Shown here: positions 27,559 through 36,736 of the stretch, piece after piece
Numbering within the stretch: position 1 is the first letter of the stretch
Layout of the letters: each line of letters starts with the position of its first letter
DNA from: Campylobacter devanensis
GTDB lineage: Bacteria; Campylobacterota; Campylobacteria; Campylobacterales; Campylobacteraceae
DNA length: 64,000 nt
NCBI RefSeq assembly: GCF_002139915.1
Contig: NZ_CP018788.1
Span: forward strand, 1,488,001 to 1,552,000
Direction of reading: 5' to 3'
Program-made: the position numbers and the translations under genes
Notes under the pieces: model-generated
Told to the model about the DNA's origin: nothing
Seen by the model: the letters and a program-made list of their open reading frames with translations, nothing else
The model's database searches: none

Positions 27559-29133
27559 CTACTGTAGTAGTCTTAATATATTTTGTTGTACAGCATTTGC
27601 CTGACTCATAGCGTAGCTTCCGCTTTGGGCTAGTATGTTAAATTTAGAGAAGTTTGCACTCTCACTAGCAAAGTCTACATCTCTTATTTGAGATTCAGCT
27701 GATTTTACATTTACTTGGGTAACTGTAATATTATTTATAGTAGCTACTAATTGATTTTGTACTGAACCTAGGTCAGCTCTTAGCTTGTCTAGAGTTTTTC
27801 TAGCTGCTTCAGCTACATCAACCATAGCTTGAGCACCACCATAAGTATTTACGCCACCGGCTTGGTCTACTTCTTGACCGGCATTAGATGCGTTACCATT
27901 AAAAAATCCCATTGCTTTAGCCATTGTAGCACTAATTGTACCAGAGTTCATATATTTAAGATTTACCGATGTTTGATTATATGCCTTGCTAGCGTTAGCC
28001 GCATTAGATATTGCAGCATTGCCACTAAATACATGAGAAGCGATTAATGACATATTTTGTAGGCCTATTTTGATATCTCTAGCATCTTGGCGAATGAAAG
28101 TTAATTGACCTAAATATGTAATACCTTTTTCTGAAAAATTACCTTTCACGCCTCCAGCTATTGTAAAACTATTAACAGAATGTGTGTCTACATTGATAGC
28201 TCTACCATCTTTAGCAGCTAAAACTAAGCGACCATTTTCTAGACTTGCTTCTACTCCAGTCTCATCTTTTTTAGCGTTAATTGCAGCGATTAGAGCATTG
28301 TCAGAATCATTAGCTTTTACAGTAATATTTCCGATTGTTACGCCATTAATTGTTAAATCTTGTATTGTACCAGCACCAACAGCTTCTGACATAATCTGAG
28401 TATTATTAACTTTAACTTTTACACCAGTTTTATCTGAAACGCCATTCATCATATCAGCTACAGCTTTATAGCCATCTTTTGCTAATACTGTACCAGCAAT
28501 TGCTTGAAATTCATAACCGTTAGGATATCCATCAACACCACTAAGTTTTACTGTTAGGGTTTGAGCTGATAAAGTAGAGACAGTAGATACAACAGTATTA
28601 AAAACAGTCTCAAACCTAGTATGTCCAATTGTATTTGAGTTTGTAGCACCTATGCTTACTTTAGCTGTTTCATTACTATAAGCACCAATTTGGAAGTTTT
28701 TGTTTGAAAAATTTCCATTTAGTAGCTGTTGGCCATTAAAGCTTGTAGTAGTAGCTATCATATCTAGTTCTTCAAGAAGTCTGCTAATATCATTTTGAAG
28801 TGCTCTTCTAGAATCAGCATTTTGACCATCTTGTGCTGCTTGAACAGCTTTGGTTTTAATAGTATCAAGTATTTTAATCTGTTCATCCATAGCTTTATCT
28901 GCAGTTTGAACAATACCAATTGCATCATTACCATTAGATATAGCTTGACCTAATGAGCTAGCTTGGCTTTTTAGTGAATCAGCAATAACAAGACCTGATG
29001 CATCATCAGCTGCTGTTTGAATTCTAAGACCTGAGCTTAGGCGACCAAGTGAGCTAGTAAGCTCTCTATCTGTGATTTGTGAGTTTGCGTGAGCATTCAT
29101 CGCTGCGATGTTAGTATTTATTCTAAAGCTCAT
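27559..29133 (-). CDS. flaA: Flagellin (complete copy)
   Basis: Main filament subunit, 524 residues, exported by the flagellar type III system without a signal peptide. The N-terminal D0/D1 (MSFRINTNIAAMNAHANSQ, SSGLRIQTAADDASGL) and C-terminal D1/D0 (VDFASESANFSKFNILAQSG, ending NILRLLQ) are intact. The central domain (~175-400) is variable and should carry pseudaminic acid on surface Ser/Thr. The ribosome site AAAGGA and a sigma28 promoter precede it. The second flagellin locus at 2460-3410 is defective, so this is the only complete flagellin in the window. Confidence 0.97.
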   Translation of the reverse strand: MSFRINTNIAAMNAHANSQITDRELTSSLGRLSSGLRIQTAADDASGLVIADSLKSQASSLGQAISNGNDAIGIVQTADKAMDEQIKILDTIKTKAVQAAQDGQNADSRRALQNDISRLLEELDMIATTTSFNGQQLLNGNFSNKNFQIGAYSNETAKVSIGATNSNTIGHTRFETVFNTVVSTVSTLSAQTLTVKLSGVDGYPNGYEFQAIAGTVLAKDGYKAVADMMNGVSDKTGVKVKVNNTQIMSEAVGAGTIQDLTINGVTIGNITVKANDSDNALIAAINAKKDETGVEASLENGRLVLAAKDGRAINVDTHSVNSFTIAGGVKGNFSEKGITYLGQLTFIRQDARDIKIGLQNMSLIASHVFSGNAAISNAANASKAYNQTSVNLKYMNSGTISATMAKAMGFFNGNASNAGQEVDQAGGVNTYGGAQAMVDVAEAARKTLDKLRADLGSVQNQLVATINNITVTQVNVKSAESQIRDVDFASESANFSKFNILAQSGSYAMSQANAVQQNILRLLQ

Positions 29134-29196
29134 AACTTTTCCTTTGTGTTAATATTTCCCTATAAAACTTAAATCCATTTAGGGTGTGTTTTTATT

Positions 29197-29223
29197 ATAT
29201 CGAACCAAATATTAAAAAGTTTA
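29197..29223 (-). promoter_or_regulatory. Sigma28 (FliA) promoter of flagellin
   Basis: On the minus strand a TAAA (29220-29223) is followed after 17 bases by CGATAT (29197-29202), the same geometry as the FliA consensus TAAA-N15-nnCGATAA. It is about 64 bp upstream of the start codon. Confidence 0.75.
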
Positions 29224-29524
29224 TATATGGGGGGGATTTTGATAAATTTGAAGAAAATATTGCAAATTTTTTAATAAATTTGAGAAATTTATAAAATTTA
29301 GATTAGATATTGTAGATTTAGGCTAAGTGATTTTATAATTTTTAGAGTGGAATTTAGATTGGATTGGATGAAATATTAAATATTATGGGGGTGTAATTAA
29401 ATTTGTGGGTTTTGGGGTGGTTAATAAGTTGGCTATGGGATAAGAGTGAATTTGATAGTTTTTGGTTATATACTGTATTGGATTATAATAAAGTAAAAAG
29501 AAAATGAAAGACGGATGTAATTAA
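29224..29524. other. AT-rich intergenic stretch with G tracts, no gene seen
   Basis: Between the flagellin promoter and the terminator of the CorC-type gene there is no supported open frame or RNA gene. It contains G7 (29229-29235) right beside the flagellin -35 box, a G5 and a G4 run near 29385-29420, and otherwise T/A-rich DNA. Confidence 0.5.
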
Positions 29525-29570
29525 AGAAAAAAGCAATAAGAAAATTTAATTATAAATTTTGCTTATTGCT
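29525..29570 (-). terminator. Intrinsic terminator of the CorC/HlyC-type gene
   Basis: Stem AGCAATAAG/CTTATTGCT (29532-29540 and 29562-29570) with a 21-nt loop. On the minus strand it is followed by a run of T (CTTTTTTC). It begins 20 bp after the gene stop. Confidence 0.75.
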
Positions 29571-29589
29571 AAAATATTAAAGATGATTA

Positions 29590-30921
29590 TTAATCAAAAT
29601 CCTCTTCATCGCTACTTGAGCTTAGTAGTGTAACTTTAAGAGCTCCAATACTTGCTCCATCCATTTTAACAACTTCGTATAAGCAGTTTTGATCTTCTAT
29701 AGTATCGCCTACTACTGGTAGACGCTCAAATAAATTAAAGACATATCCGCCAATCGTAAGCTGCTCAGTCTCTTCATCAAAGTGAATTCCCATAATCTCC
29801 TCAACACCTTCAAGCTCAAATCTACCATTAAATTCATACGTATCATCGGAGATTTTTTTATAGCTTTGATCTTTATCATCGTGTTCATCGTTGATATCAC
29901 CTACGATCTCTTCAATGATATCTTCCATAGTTACTAATCCAGCAGTTCCGCCATACTCATCAACAACTAGCGCAGCTGAGATTCTATCTTTATTCATCAT
30001 TACAAGAATCTTTGAAATTGAACTATTTTCAGGTACAATAATAAGCTTTCTTACTATTTTATCAAGATTTTCTATCTTGCCATCTAGGTCATTTTGTAAT
30101 ATATCTCTAATGTGAATCATACCCAAAACGCTATCTTTGCTACCATCTATATATGGAAATCTAGTATATTTGCTTTGGCTTACAATTCTCATATTCTCTT
30201 CAAAGCTTAATCTTTTATTTAAGCAGATCACATCTTTACGAGGCGTCATAATCTCTTTGGCTACTGTATCGCTAAAATCCACAGCATTTTTGATTATTTC
30301 GCTCTCCATACTATCTAAAACACCGCCTTTTAAGCTCTCTCCGACTATGATTTTAATCTCTTCTTCTGAGTGTGCTAACTCGCTCTCTCTAGCAGGTCTA
30401 ATACCAATAAGCTTTAAAAACATAGCCGCTACAAAATCAAATGTGCGTATAACAGGAAAAAATATAAGCCAAAAAAAGTATAATGGTCTAGCAACCAAAA
30501 GCACGGCTTGTTCGGCTTTGGCGATTGCTACTGATTTTGGCACTAGCTCGCCTAAGACAACATGTAAAAGAGTGATGAAGCTAAAAGCAATAACAAAAGA
30601 TACCGTGTGTAAAGTAGTTGTATTATCAATATCAAATATAATTTTTAATGGCTCTCTGATGATATCGGCCACAGCTGGCTCGCCGATCCAACCAAGTGCA
30701 AGAGAGCTAAGTGTAATGCCAAGCTGCGTGGCACTAAGATAGGTATCTAGAGAATTTGACATTCTTAGAGCGAGTTTGGCATTGGGGCGTTTTTCTTTGA
30801 CGAGCTCTTCTAAGCGTGATCTTCTAACCTTAACAATACAAAATTCAGATAAAACAAAAAAGCCATTTAATAGTATAAAAATGGCCGCCAAAATTATCAT
30901 AATAATGGGGTAAGTATCCAA
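29590..30921 (-). CDS. CNNM/CorC-type membrane protein with CBS domains
   Basis: A 443-residue protein of the HlyC/CorC family (named 'haemolysin-like' in older annotation), probably linked to Mg2+/Co2+ transport. Residues ~1-190 are a DUF21 (CNNM) transmembrane domain with the LSEFCIVKVRRSRLEEL and LGELVPKSVAIAKAE motifs. Two CBS domains follow (~210-330, AKEIMTPRKDVI and AALVVDEYGGTAGLVTMEDIIEEIVGDI), then a C-terminal CorC_HlyC domain (~345-430). It is complete and monocistronic, with its own terminator. Transport role is by family only. Confidence 0.9.
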   Translation of the reverse strand: MDTYPIIMIILAAIFILLNGFFVLSEFCIVKVRRSRLEELVKEKRPNAKLALRMSNSLDTYLSATQLGITLSSLALGWIGEPAVADIIREPLKIIFDIDNTTTLHTVSFVIAFSFITLLHVVLGELVPKSVAIAKAEQAVLLVARPLYFFWLIFFPVIRTFDFVAAMFLKLIGIRPARESELAHSEEEIKIIVGESLKGGVLDSMESEIIKNAVDFSDTVAKEIMTPRKDVICLNKRLSFEENMRIVSQSKYTRFPYIDGSKDSVLGMIHIRDILQNDLDGKIENLDKIVRKLIIVPENSSISKILVMMNKDRISAALVVDEYGGTAGLVTMEDIIEEIVGDINDEHDDKDQSYKKISDDTYEFNGRFELEGVEEIMGIHFDEETEQLTIGGYVFNLFERLPVVGDTIEDQNCLYEVVKMDGASIGALKVTLLSSSSDEEDFD

Positions 30922-30981
30922 TTCTTTTCCTTAAAAAAATTTAAAATGGCTCAATTATAGCATATTTAGTTGAAATTTAAT

Positions 30982-32385
30982 TTAATTTTGCGAATTTGCA
31001 TTTATACCTAAAAGCTCTTTAGTTTCCTCATCGCTCTCATACTCAAATCCACCGCCAAAGGCCTTAAATACGGCAACTACACTATTTGCAGCCTCTAAAT
31101 TTGCACTTGTTAAACTAAGCTTTGCTGATAATAAACTTCTTTGAGAGTCCAAAAGCTCTAGATGGCTACTATATCCAGCATCATAGCGACTTTGAGCTAT
31201 ATCATAGACCTTTTGTTGGCTAGCGACTAAATTTGCCGTGCTTTGGGCTTTTATCATTGAGTTTTTTCTACTATCTAGAGCCGTTCTAATCTCGCTAAAA
31301 GCATTTTTAACCGCTTTATCATAAGCCAAAAAAGATGCGTTTTGTTCTAAATTTGCAATCTCAACACTATTATATGTTCTTCCAAAATCAAGAAGTGGCC
31401 CAATAAGACTTCCGCCTACGCTCCAAATAGATTTATTAACGCTTATTAGATTATCTAAATCTGCACTTGAATATCCAAAGATACCAGTAAGTGATATTTT
31501 TGGTAGCCACTGAGTTCTAGCTACACCAACTAGATAATTACTCGATTTTAGCCTCTCTAACGCACTTGCGACATCAGCCCTTTTTAATAATATATCTGAA
31601 CTAATCCCACTTGGAATTTGTGGTAAATTTGGCAATCTAGTTGCGACATTTATATCAGAGTATAAAATTTCATCTAGACTTCCACCAACTAAAATAGCAA
31701 GGGCTGAATTGGCTTGTGAAATTTGAGTTTGTAATCCGGCTAGCTGGGCCCTAGCTTCATCTGCGGTTGCTACTGTTTGGGCATATACTAGCTCATCTAT
31801 TTCACCACTAGCTAATTGCATAGCCCTATACTCTACACTTTGGATATATGAGATTAGGGTATCTTTTAAAATTTGCTCTTGTTCTCTTAATGAAATTAGC
31901 AAAAAATAGGCATTAGCCACACTACTTGCTAAACTAATTCTAGCACTTTCATAATCAAATTTAGTAGCATTATATATAGCTTCACTAGCATTAGCTTTAT
32001 TTCTTACTCTACCCCATAAATCCAACTCATAGCTTAATACTGCACTAAGAGAGAATTGTTCAACAGTAGGATTATTATAGCCTTTATCGCTCTTGCTAGC
32101 TTCACCTTGCAAAGATATATTTGGTAAATACTCTATTCTATCAAGTCTTAGGGCAATTCTAGATTTTTCTATATTATTTAATGCAATTAACAAATCACTA
32201 TTATTTTGCAGCGCTTTTTGAATGAGTAAATTTAGCCTCTCATCACCAAAACTCTCCCACCAACTCTCATTGATGCTATAAACATCCATTTGATATCTAT
32301 ACTCTTGCTGTATTTCAATCATATCAGGACGAAGAGAGCAGCCACTTATAATAGCTGCTATTAATATTGTAATAACCTTATTCAT
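30982..32385 (-). CDS. cmeC: Multidrug efflux outer membrane channel CmeC
   Basis: TolC-like outer-membrane factor of the CmeABC pump, ~467 residues. It is a lipoprotein: MNKVITILIAAIISGC with lipobox cysteine at residue 16. Two OEP repeat domains are evident, with long coiled segments (SEAIYNATKFDYESARISLA, AQSRYDAGYSSHLELLDSQR). The preferred ATG (32385) is six bases after GGAG and overlaps the cmeB stop by 8 bp. The ATG four codons upstream has no ribosome site. Confidence 0.93.
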   Translation of the reverse strand: MNKVITILIAAIISGCSLRPDMIEIQQEYRYQMDVYSINESWWESFGDERLNLLIQKALQNNSDLLIALNNIEKSRIALRLDRIEYLPNISLQGEASKSDKGYNNPTVEQFSLSAVLSYELDLWGRVRNKANASEAIYNATKFDYESARISLASSVANAYFLLISLREQEQILKDTLISYIQSVEYRAMQLASGEIDELVYAQTVATADEARAQLAGLQTQISQANSALAILVGGSLDEILYSDINVATRLPNLPQIPSGISSDILLKRADVASALERLKSSNYLVGVARTQWLPKISLTGIFGYSSADLDNLISVNKSIWSVGGSLIGPLLDFGRTYNSVEIANLEQNASFLAYDKAVKNAFSEIRTALDSRKNSMIKAQSTANLVASQQKVYDIAQSRYDAGYSSHLELLDSQRSLLSAKLSLTSANLEAANSVVAVFKAFGGGFEYESDEETKELLGINANSQN

Positions 32386-35300
32386 CTTTTGCTCCAAATT
32401 TAGCTCGTTTTCTATCTAGCCACTCATTAAAACTTTCTAATATATAGAAAAATAGTGGCACAAAGAATATCGCAATAGTAGATGCTGCTATCATACCACC
32501 GATAACGCCAGTGCCTAATGCGTGGCGTGATGCTGCTCCAGCGCCGGTAGCTAAGGCCATAGGCAATACCCCAAGAGTAAATGCCAAAGAGGTCATAACA
32601 ATCGGCCTAAATCTCATCTTAGACGCACTAATGGCAGCGTCTTTTATACTTTTGCCTGCTAAATGCTCTTGCATCGCAAACTCAACGATCAAAATCGCAT
32701 TTTTGGCTGCTAAACCTATTAAAAGAAGTAACCCAATCTCAAAATAAACATCGTTGCTAAGCCCTCTTAAATATGTAAATGCTAACGCTCCAAATACCGA
32801 AAATGGCACAGCCGTTACAACTGCTAGTGGCATTAGCCATCTCTCATACTGTGCTGCAAGAATCAAAAATACAAATATAAGTCCAAACACAAAAGCTTGA
32901 GCACCCTTGCCAGTACTGCTAACTTCTTGATATGCCGATCCTGCCCAGCCTATATTATACTCTTTACCAAGCTCCTCTTTAATGATTCTTTCAATCTCTT
33001 TAATAGAATCACCTGAAGTGTATCCAGGCCTTGGCTCACCCATAATCTTAGCTGCTGGGAAACCATTAAATCTATCTACATTATCAGGCCCCAAACCTCT
33101 TGTAAGAGTCATAATAGAATCTAATGGTACTAAATCACCGCTTCTACTACGTACATAAAGCAACCCTAAATCTTCAGGCGAATCTCTATAACTCTCATAT
33201 GCTCTAATATTTACTTTATATGTTTTACCAAGAATATTAAAATCATTTACATAATACTGACCGATAGTTGAATTTATCGTATCAAATATATCGCTAAATG
33301 AGATTCCCATCATCTTGATTTTCTCTCTATCTAAAGTTAAATTATATAGAGGGAAATTTGTATCTAGCGTAGTTCTAACTTGAGTTAAAACCGGGCTTTG
33401 ATTTGCTTTAGCCACAACTCTTTGCACATCAGCTTCTATTTGATTATAGTTTTTACCTGTGATATTTTGCGCATAAAGCTCAAATCCTCCAGTCATTGAT
33501 AATCCCATAATAGGAGGTGGAGTCGTAACAAAGGCTAATGAGTTTCTATCAGAACCATATAGAGTTCCCATAAACTGCCCTGCTATTGTCGCAGCTGCAT
33601 TCTCTTTACCTGGACGCTCATCCCACGGCTGAAGTGTAATAAACATCATACCAGCATTTTCTCTAAGCGATCCAGCCATCATATCATAGCCTGTTAGCGT
33701 AGTAACACTTTTTACATTTGGATTTTTAGATACTATACTCTCTATAAACGCAGCATCTTCAAGCGTTCTAGGTAGAGTAGATGCTGGAGGTAGATTGATA
33801 ATAGTTAATACACTACCTTTATCCTCAGCTGGTACAAGCCCGCTAGGAATAACCTTAAATAGCTCAATCATCATAAATATAATAATCGCTACACTAATCA
33901 AACTAATAATAACATGACGTAAAATCTTAGCTACACCAGCAGAAAATACCCTAGTTGAAAAATCAAAAAATTCATTAAATTTACGAACAAACCAAAATGG
34001 TGGTTTCTCTTTTTTGCGTAGTATTATCGCACAAAGTGCTGGAGTAAGCGTAAGGGCTACAAGTCCTGATATACACACAGATACAACTAAGGTTAGGGCA
34101 AACTGCCTTTGTATCACACCTACAAAGCCCTCCATAAATGCAACCGGAATAAATACCGCTGAAAGAACTAGTACAATAGATATAACCGGTGCCATAATCT
34201 CATCCATGGCCTTGATGGTAGCCTCTTTGACACTTAAATTTGGCTCTTCATGTAAAATACGCTCCACATTTTCTATAACGATAATAGCATCATCAACGAC
34301 AATTCCAATTGCTAAAATAAGTGCAAAAAGTGTAATTAAATTTACCGAAAATCCCATTACATAAATTCCAGCAAACGCACCTAAAATTGATACTGGAACA
34401 GTAAGCAGCGGAATAAATGTAGCCCTAATATTTCCAAGGAACATATAAATAACAATTACAACTAAAATAATAGCTTCTATAAAAGTCTTAACAACCTCAT
34501 CAATTGAAACTTGAACAAACTCAGTCGTATCATATGCTATTCTATAAGTCATATCTCCTGGAAAATTATCTTTTAACTCTTCAACTCTGGCTTGAACTGC
34601 TTGGGCGGTTTCTAAAGCATTGGCTCCACTTTGTAAAAATATAAGTACTGGAATCATACTACCGCCATTAAAGCGTCCAGAAAATGCATAACTTTGAGCT
34701 CCAAGCTCAACATTAGCAACATCTTTTAACCTAATAATATTTCCATTTAAATCAGCTCTAATTATAATATCTTCAAATTCGCTAATTTGAGTTAGTCTTC
34801 CTTCTGGCTTAATAGAATATACATATGGATTTCCAGTAGCCATAGGTTGTTCGCCTATCTTTCCAGCTGCATATTGTGAGTTTTGTTCTTTGATAGCATT
34901 AATTACTTCATTAACAGTCATATCATAATGCTTTAATAAATCTGGCTTTATCCATACTCTCATAGAGTACTCTTTATTACCAATTACAACAGCATCACCT
35001 ACACCCTTAACGCGTTTTAACTCATCAGCAACATTGATACTTACATAATTAGATAGCTCAGTATCGTTCATCTTTTTACTTGGGTCATAAAAAGCCAAAA
35101 CCTCTAAGATATTACTACTTCTTTCATCTACTTTTACACCGACTCTACGAACTTCTTCTGGAAGTTTTGATAAAATTGGACTTACTCTATTATTTACATT
35201 TACTGAAGCAGTTTGAGGATCTGTGCCAATCTCAAAGAAAATATTTAAGCTCATTGTACCAGCTGAACTTGATGTGCTTTGCATATATATCATATCATCA

Positions 35301-35518
35301 ACGCCATTTATAGCCTCTTCTAATGGAGCTGCAACTGCACTTGCGATAGTTTGAGCATCTGCGCCACTATATGTAGCTTGCACCACAATTTGTGGTGGCG
35401 TAAGCTGTGGATACTCCTCTATAGCAGCATTTTTAAGACCGATAAGACCTGCTAAAACTATAATAATAGATATTACGCAGGCAAAAACTGGACGATTGAT
35501 AAAAAATTTAGAAAACAT
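32378..35518 (-). CDS. cmeB: RND multidrug efflux transporter CmeB
   Basis: Inner-membrane proton-drug antiporter of the HAE1 family, 1046 residues, 12 predicted membrane segments in two halves. Signatures: FINRPVFACVISIIIVLAGL at the start, the proton-relay TM4 segment AIGIVVDDAIIVIENVERIL with two aspartates, and LIGLAAKNAILIVEFA in the second half. In C. jejuni it exports bile salts, fluoroquinolones and macrolides and is needed for gut colonisation. It directly abuts cmeA. Confidence 0.96.
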   Translation of the reverse strand: MFSKFFINRPVFACVISIIIVLAGLIGLKNAAIEEYPQLTPPQIVVQATYSGADAQTIASAVAAPLEEAINGVDDMIYMQSTSSSAGTMSLNIFFEIGTDPQTASVNVNNRVSPILSKLPEEVRRVGVKVDERSSNILEVLAFYDPSKKMNDTELSNYVSINVADELKRVKGVGDAVVIGNKEYSMRVWIKPDLLKHYDMTVNEVINAIKEQNSQYAAGKIGEQPMATGNPYVYSIKPEGRLTQISEFEDIIIRADLNGNIIRLKDVANVELGAQSYAFSGRFNGGSMIPVLIFLQSGANALETAQAVQARVEELKDNFPGDMTYRIAYDTTEFVQVSIDEVVKTFIEAIILVVIVIYMFLGNIRATFIPLLTVPVSILGAFAGIYVMGFSVNLITLFALILAIGIVVDDAIIVIENVERILHEEPNLSVKEATIKAMDEIMAPVISIVLVLSAVFIPVAFMEGFVGVIQRQFALTLVVSVCISGLVALTLTPALCAIILRKKEKPPFWFVRKFNEFFDFSTRVFSAGVAKILRHVIISLISVAIIIFMMIELFKVIPSGLVPAEDKGSVLTIINLPPASTLPRTLEDAAFIESIVSKNPNVKSVTTLTGYDMMAGSLRENAGMMFITLQPWDERPGKENAAATIAGQFMGTLYGSDRNSLAFVTTPPPIMGLSMTGGFELYAQNITGKNYNQIEADVQRVVAKANQSPVLTQVRTTLDTNFPLYNLTLDREKIKMMGISFSDIFDTINSTIGQYYVNDFNILGKTYKVNIRAYESYRDSPEDLGLLYVRSRSGDLVPLDSIMTLTRGLGPDNVDRFNGFPAAKIMGEPRPGYTSGDSIKEIERIIKEELGKEYNIGWAGSAYQEVSSTGKGAQAFVFGLIFVFLILAAQYERWLMPLAVVTAVPFSVFGALAFTYLRGLSNDVYFEIGLLLLIGLAAKNAILIVEFAMQEHLAGKSIKDAAISASKMRFRPIVMTSLAFTLGVLPMALATGAGAASRHALGTGVIGGMIAASTIAIFFVPLFFYILESFNEWLDRKRAKFGAKDE

Positions 35519-36592
35519 CTACTCGCCTTTTGTTTCTACTATTTGGACTGATGAGCCATCTTGAATCTTTTTAAAATTATCCAAAATTACCTTATCTCCA
35601 TCTTTTAATCCACTTGATACAACAACACTAATGGCATCTTGAGAGGCTATTTTAATAGCTCTTTTTGATACTTTACCATTTTCTACTACATATACAAACG
35701 GATTTACTAAATCTTGTAATACTGCAATTTGTGGGATTTTAAATCCATCTTTTTGATAAAATCCATATACTTTTACAGCAGCAAATACGCCTGGGCGAAT
35801 TTGAGTTTGATTATTATCAAATTTAGCTTTTGCTTTTACAGTGCCGCTTTTTGAATCTACTACGCTATCAAGAAAGCTTATAGTTCCATTATACTCATTA
35901 CCATTGGCTAACTTTATCTGCACTGTTGAATGTAGCTGTTTCCACTGGCCACTTTTGCTTTTTTCATCAATATCAAGCCTATCACGATCTGATATTCCAA
36001 ATTCAACAAATATTGGATTTAGTTTTGTGATTCGAACTAAATCATTATCAGTAGTGCTAACATATGAACCAACATCTTTAAGTGTATCGCCAATAACTCC
36101 ATCAAAAGGTGCAGTCACCACAGAGTAATCTAAATCAATTTTAGCGTTATTTAAATTTGCTAAAGCTGAGCCGTATGCGCTACTAGCTGCGTCAAATTCC
36201 TTAGCCGATATTGCATTTTTAGCTTTTAGATTTACTGCTCTATCATATTGAGCTTTAGCGTTTTTAAAATTTGCTAATCTATCATTATAGATTGCTCTAT
36301 ATTTTGATTCATCAATTTGATATAGTTTATCGCCTTGCTTAACCATACTACCTGGAGTAAAAAACTGCTTTTCAATAGAGCCAGTTACCTTGCCTTTGAT
36401 TATTACATCCATCTCGCTTACAACTTGACCGTTAAATTCAAGATTAATAGGAATATCGCCCATTTTTGCTACAGTTACACTTACTGGAAGTGCTCGAGCG
36501 GCTTGTGGAGCATTGCTTTTTTTGCTATCACTGCAACCTACTATCATCAAAGCAGCAAAGCCAAGAGTTAAAAATTTGCAAAATCTATTCAT
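35519..36592 (-). CDS. cmeA: Efflux periplasmic adaptor CmeA
   Basis: Membrane fusion protein joining CmeB to CmeC, 357 residues, lipoprotein (LGFAALMIVGC, Cys20). It shows the lipoyl/barrel-sandwich halves (GQVVSEMDVIIKGKVTGSIE, VTAPFDGVIGDTLKDVGSYV), a helical hairpin (~95-150) and a beta-barrel domain. First gene of cmeABC. Unlike C. jejuni, no cmeR lies upstream: only 144 bp separate it from ccoG. Confidence 0.95.
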   Translation of the reverse strand: MNRFCKFLTLGFAALMIVGCSDSKKSNAPQAARALPVSVTVAKMGDIPINLEFNGQVVSEMDVIIKGKVTGSIEKQFFTPGSMVKQGDKLYQIDESKYRAIYNDRLANFKNAKAQYDRAVNLKAKNAISAKEFDAASSAYGSALANLNNAKIDLDYSVVTAPFDGVIGDTLKDVGSYVSTTDNDLVRITKLNPIFVEFGISDRDRLDIDEKSKSGQWKQLHSTVQIKLANGNEYNGTISFLDSVVDSKSGTVKAKAKFDNNQTQIRPGVFAAVKVYGFYQKDGFKIPQIAVLQDLVNPFVYVVENGKVSKRAIKIASQDAISVVVSSGLKDGDKVILDNFKKIQDGSSVQIVETKGE

Positions 36593-36603
36593 AATAATAA
36601 CCT

Positions 36604-36622
36604 TTCAAATTGCGTATTTGAA
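36604..36622 (-). promoter_or_regulatory. Inverted repeat (possible operator) in the cmeA leader
   Basis: Perfect 7-bp inverted repeat TTCAAAT-N5-ATTTGAA, 12 bp before the cmeA start and partly overlapping the ribosome-site region. Its position suits a repressor site or a translation-blocking hairpin. It is unlike the longer CmeR site as I recall it from C. jejuni. Confidence 0.45.
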
Positions 36623-36700
36623 CTGAATTAAATTTTGGTATTCTACAAAAATTTTGTTAAGAAAAAATTAATATGGTAAATTATTTTTGATATTCATTAT

Positions 36701-36730
36701 CTAAAAGGAGAGCAATTACTCTCCTTTTAG
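36701..36730 (-). terminator. Terminator between ccoG and cmeA
   Basis: Perfect 12-bp stem CTAAAAGGAGAG/CTCTCCTTTTAG with a 6-nt loop, 7 bp after the ccoG stop. The T-rich part is inside the 3' arm. It separates ccoG transcription from cmeABC. Confidence 0.7.
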
Positions 36731-36736
36731 GTGAAT

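Noticed and set aside
30137-30742. 201-aa plus-strand open frame opposite the CorC/HlyC-type gene
   Set aside because: The minus-strand frame encodes a complete, well-conserved protein; the plus frame is its shadow.
34014-34364. 116-aa plus-strand open frame opposite cmeB
   Set aside because: It lies inside a membrane-segment region of CmeB, and the complement of hydrophobic codons often stays open.
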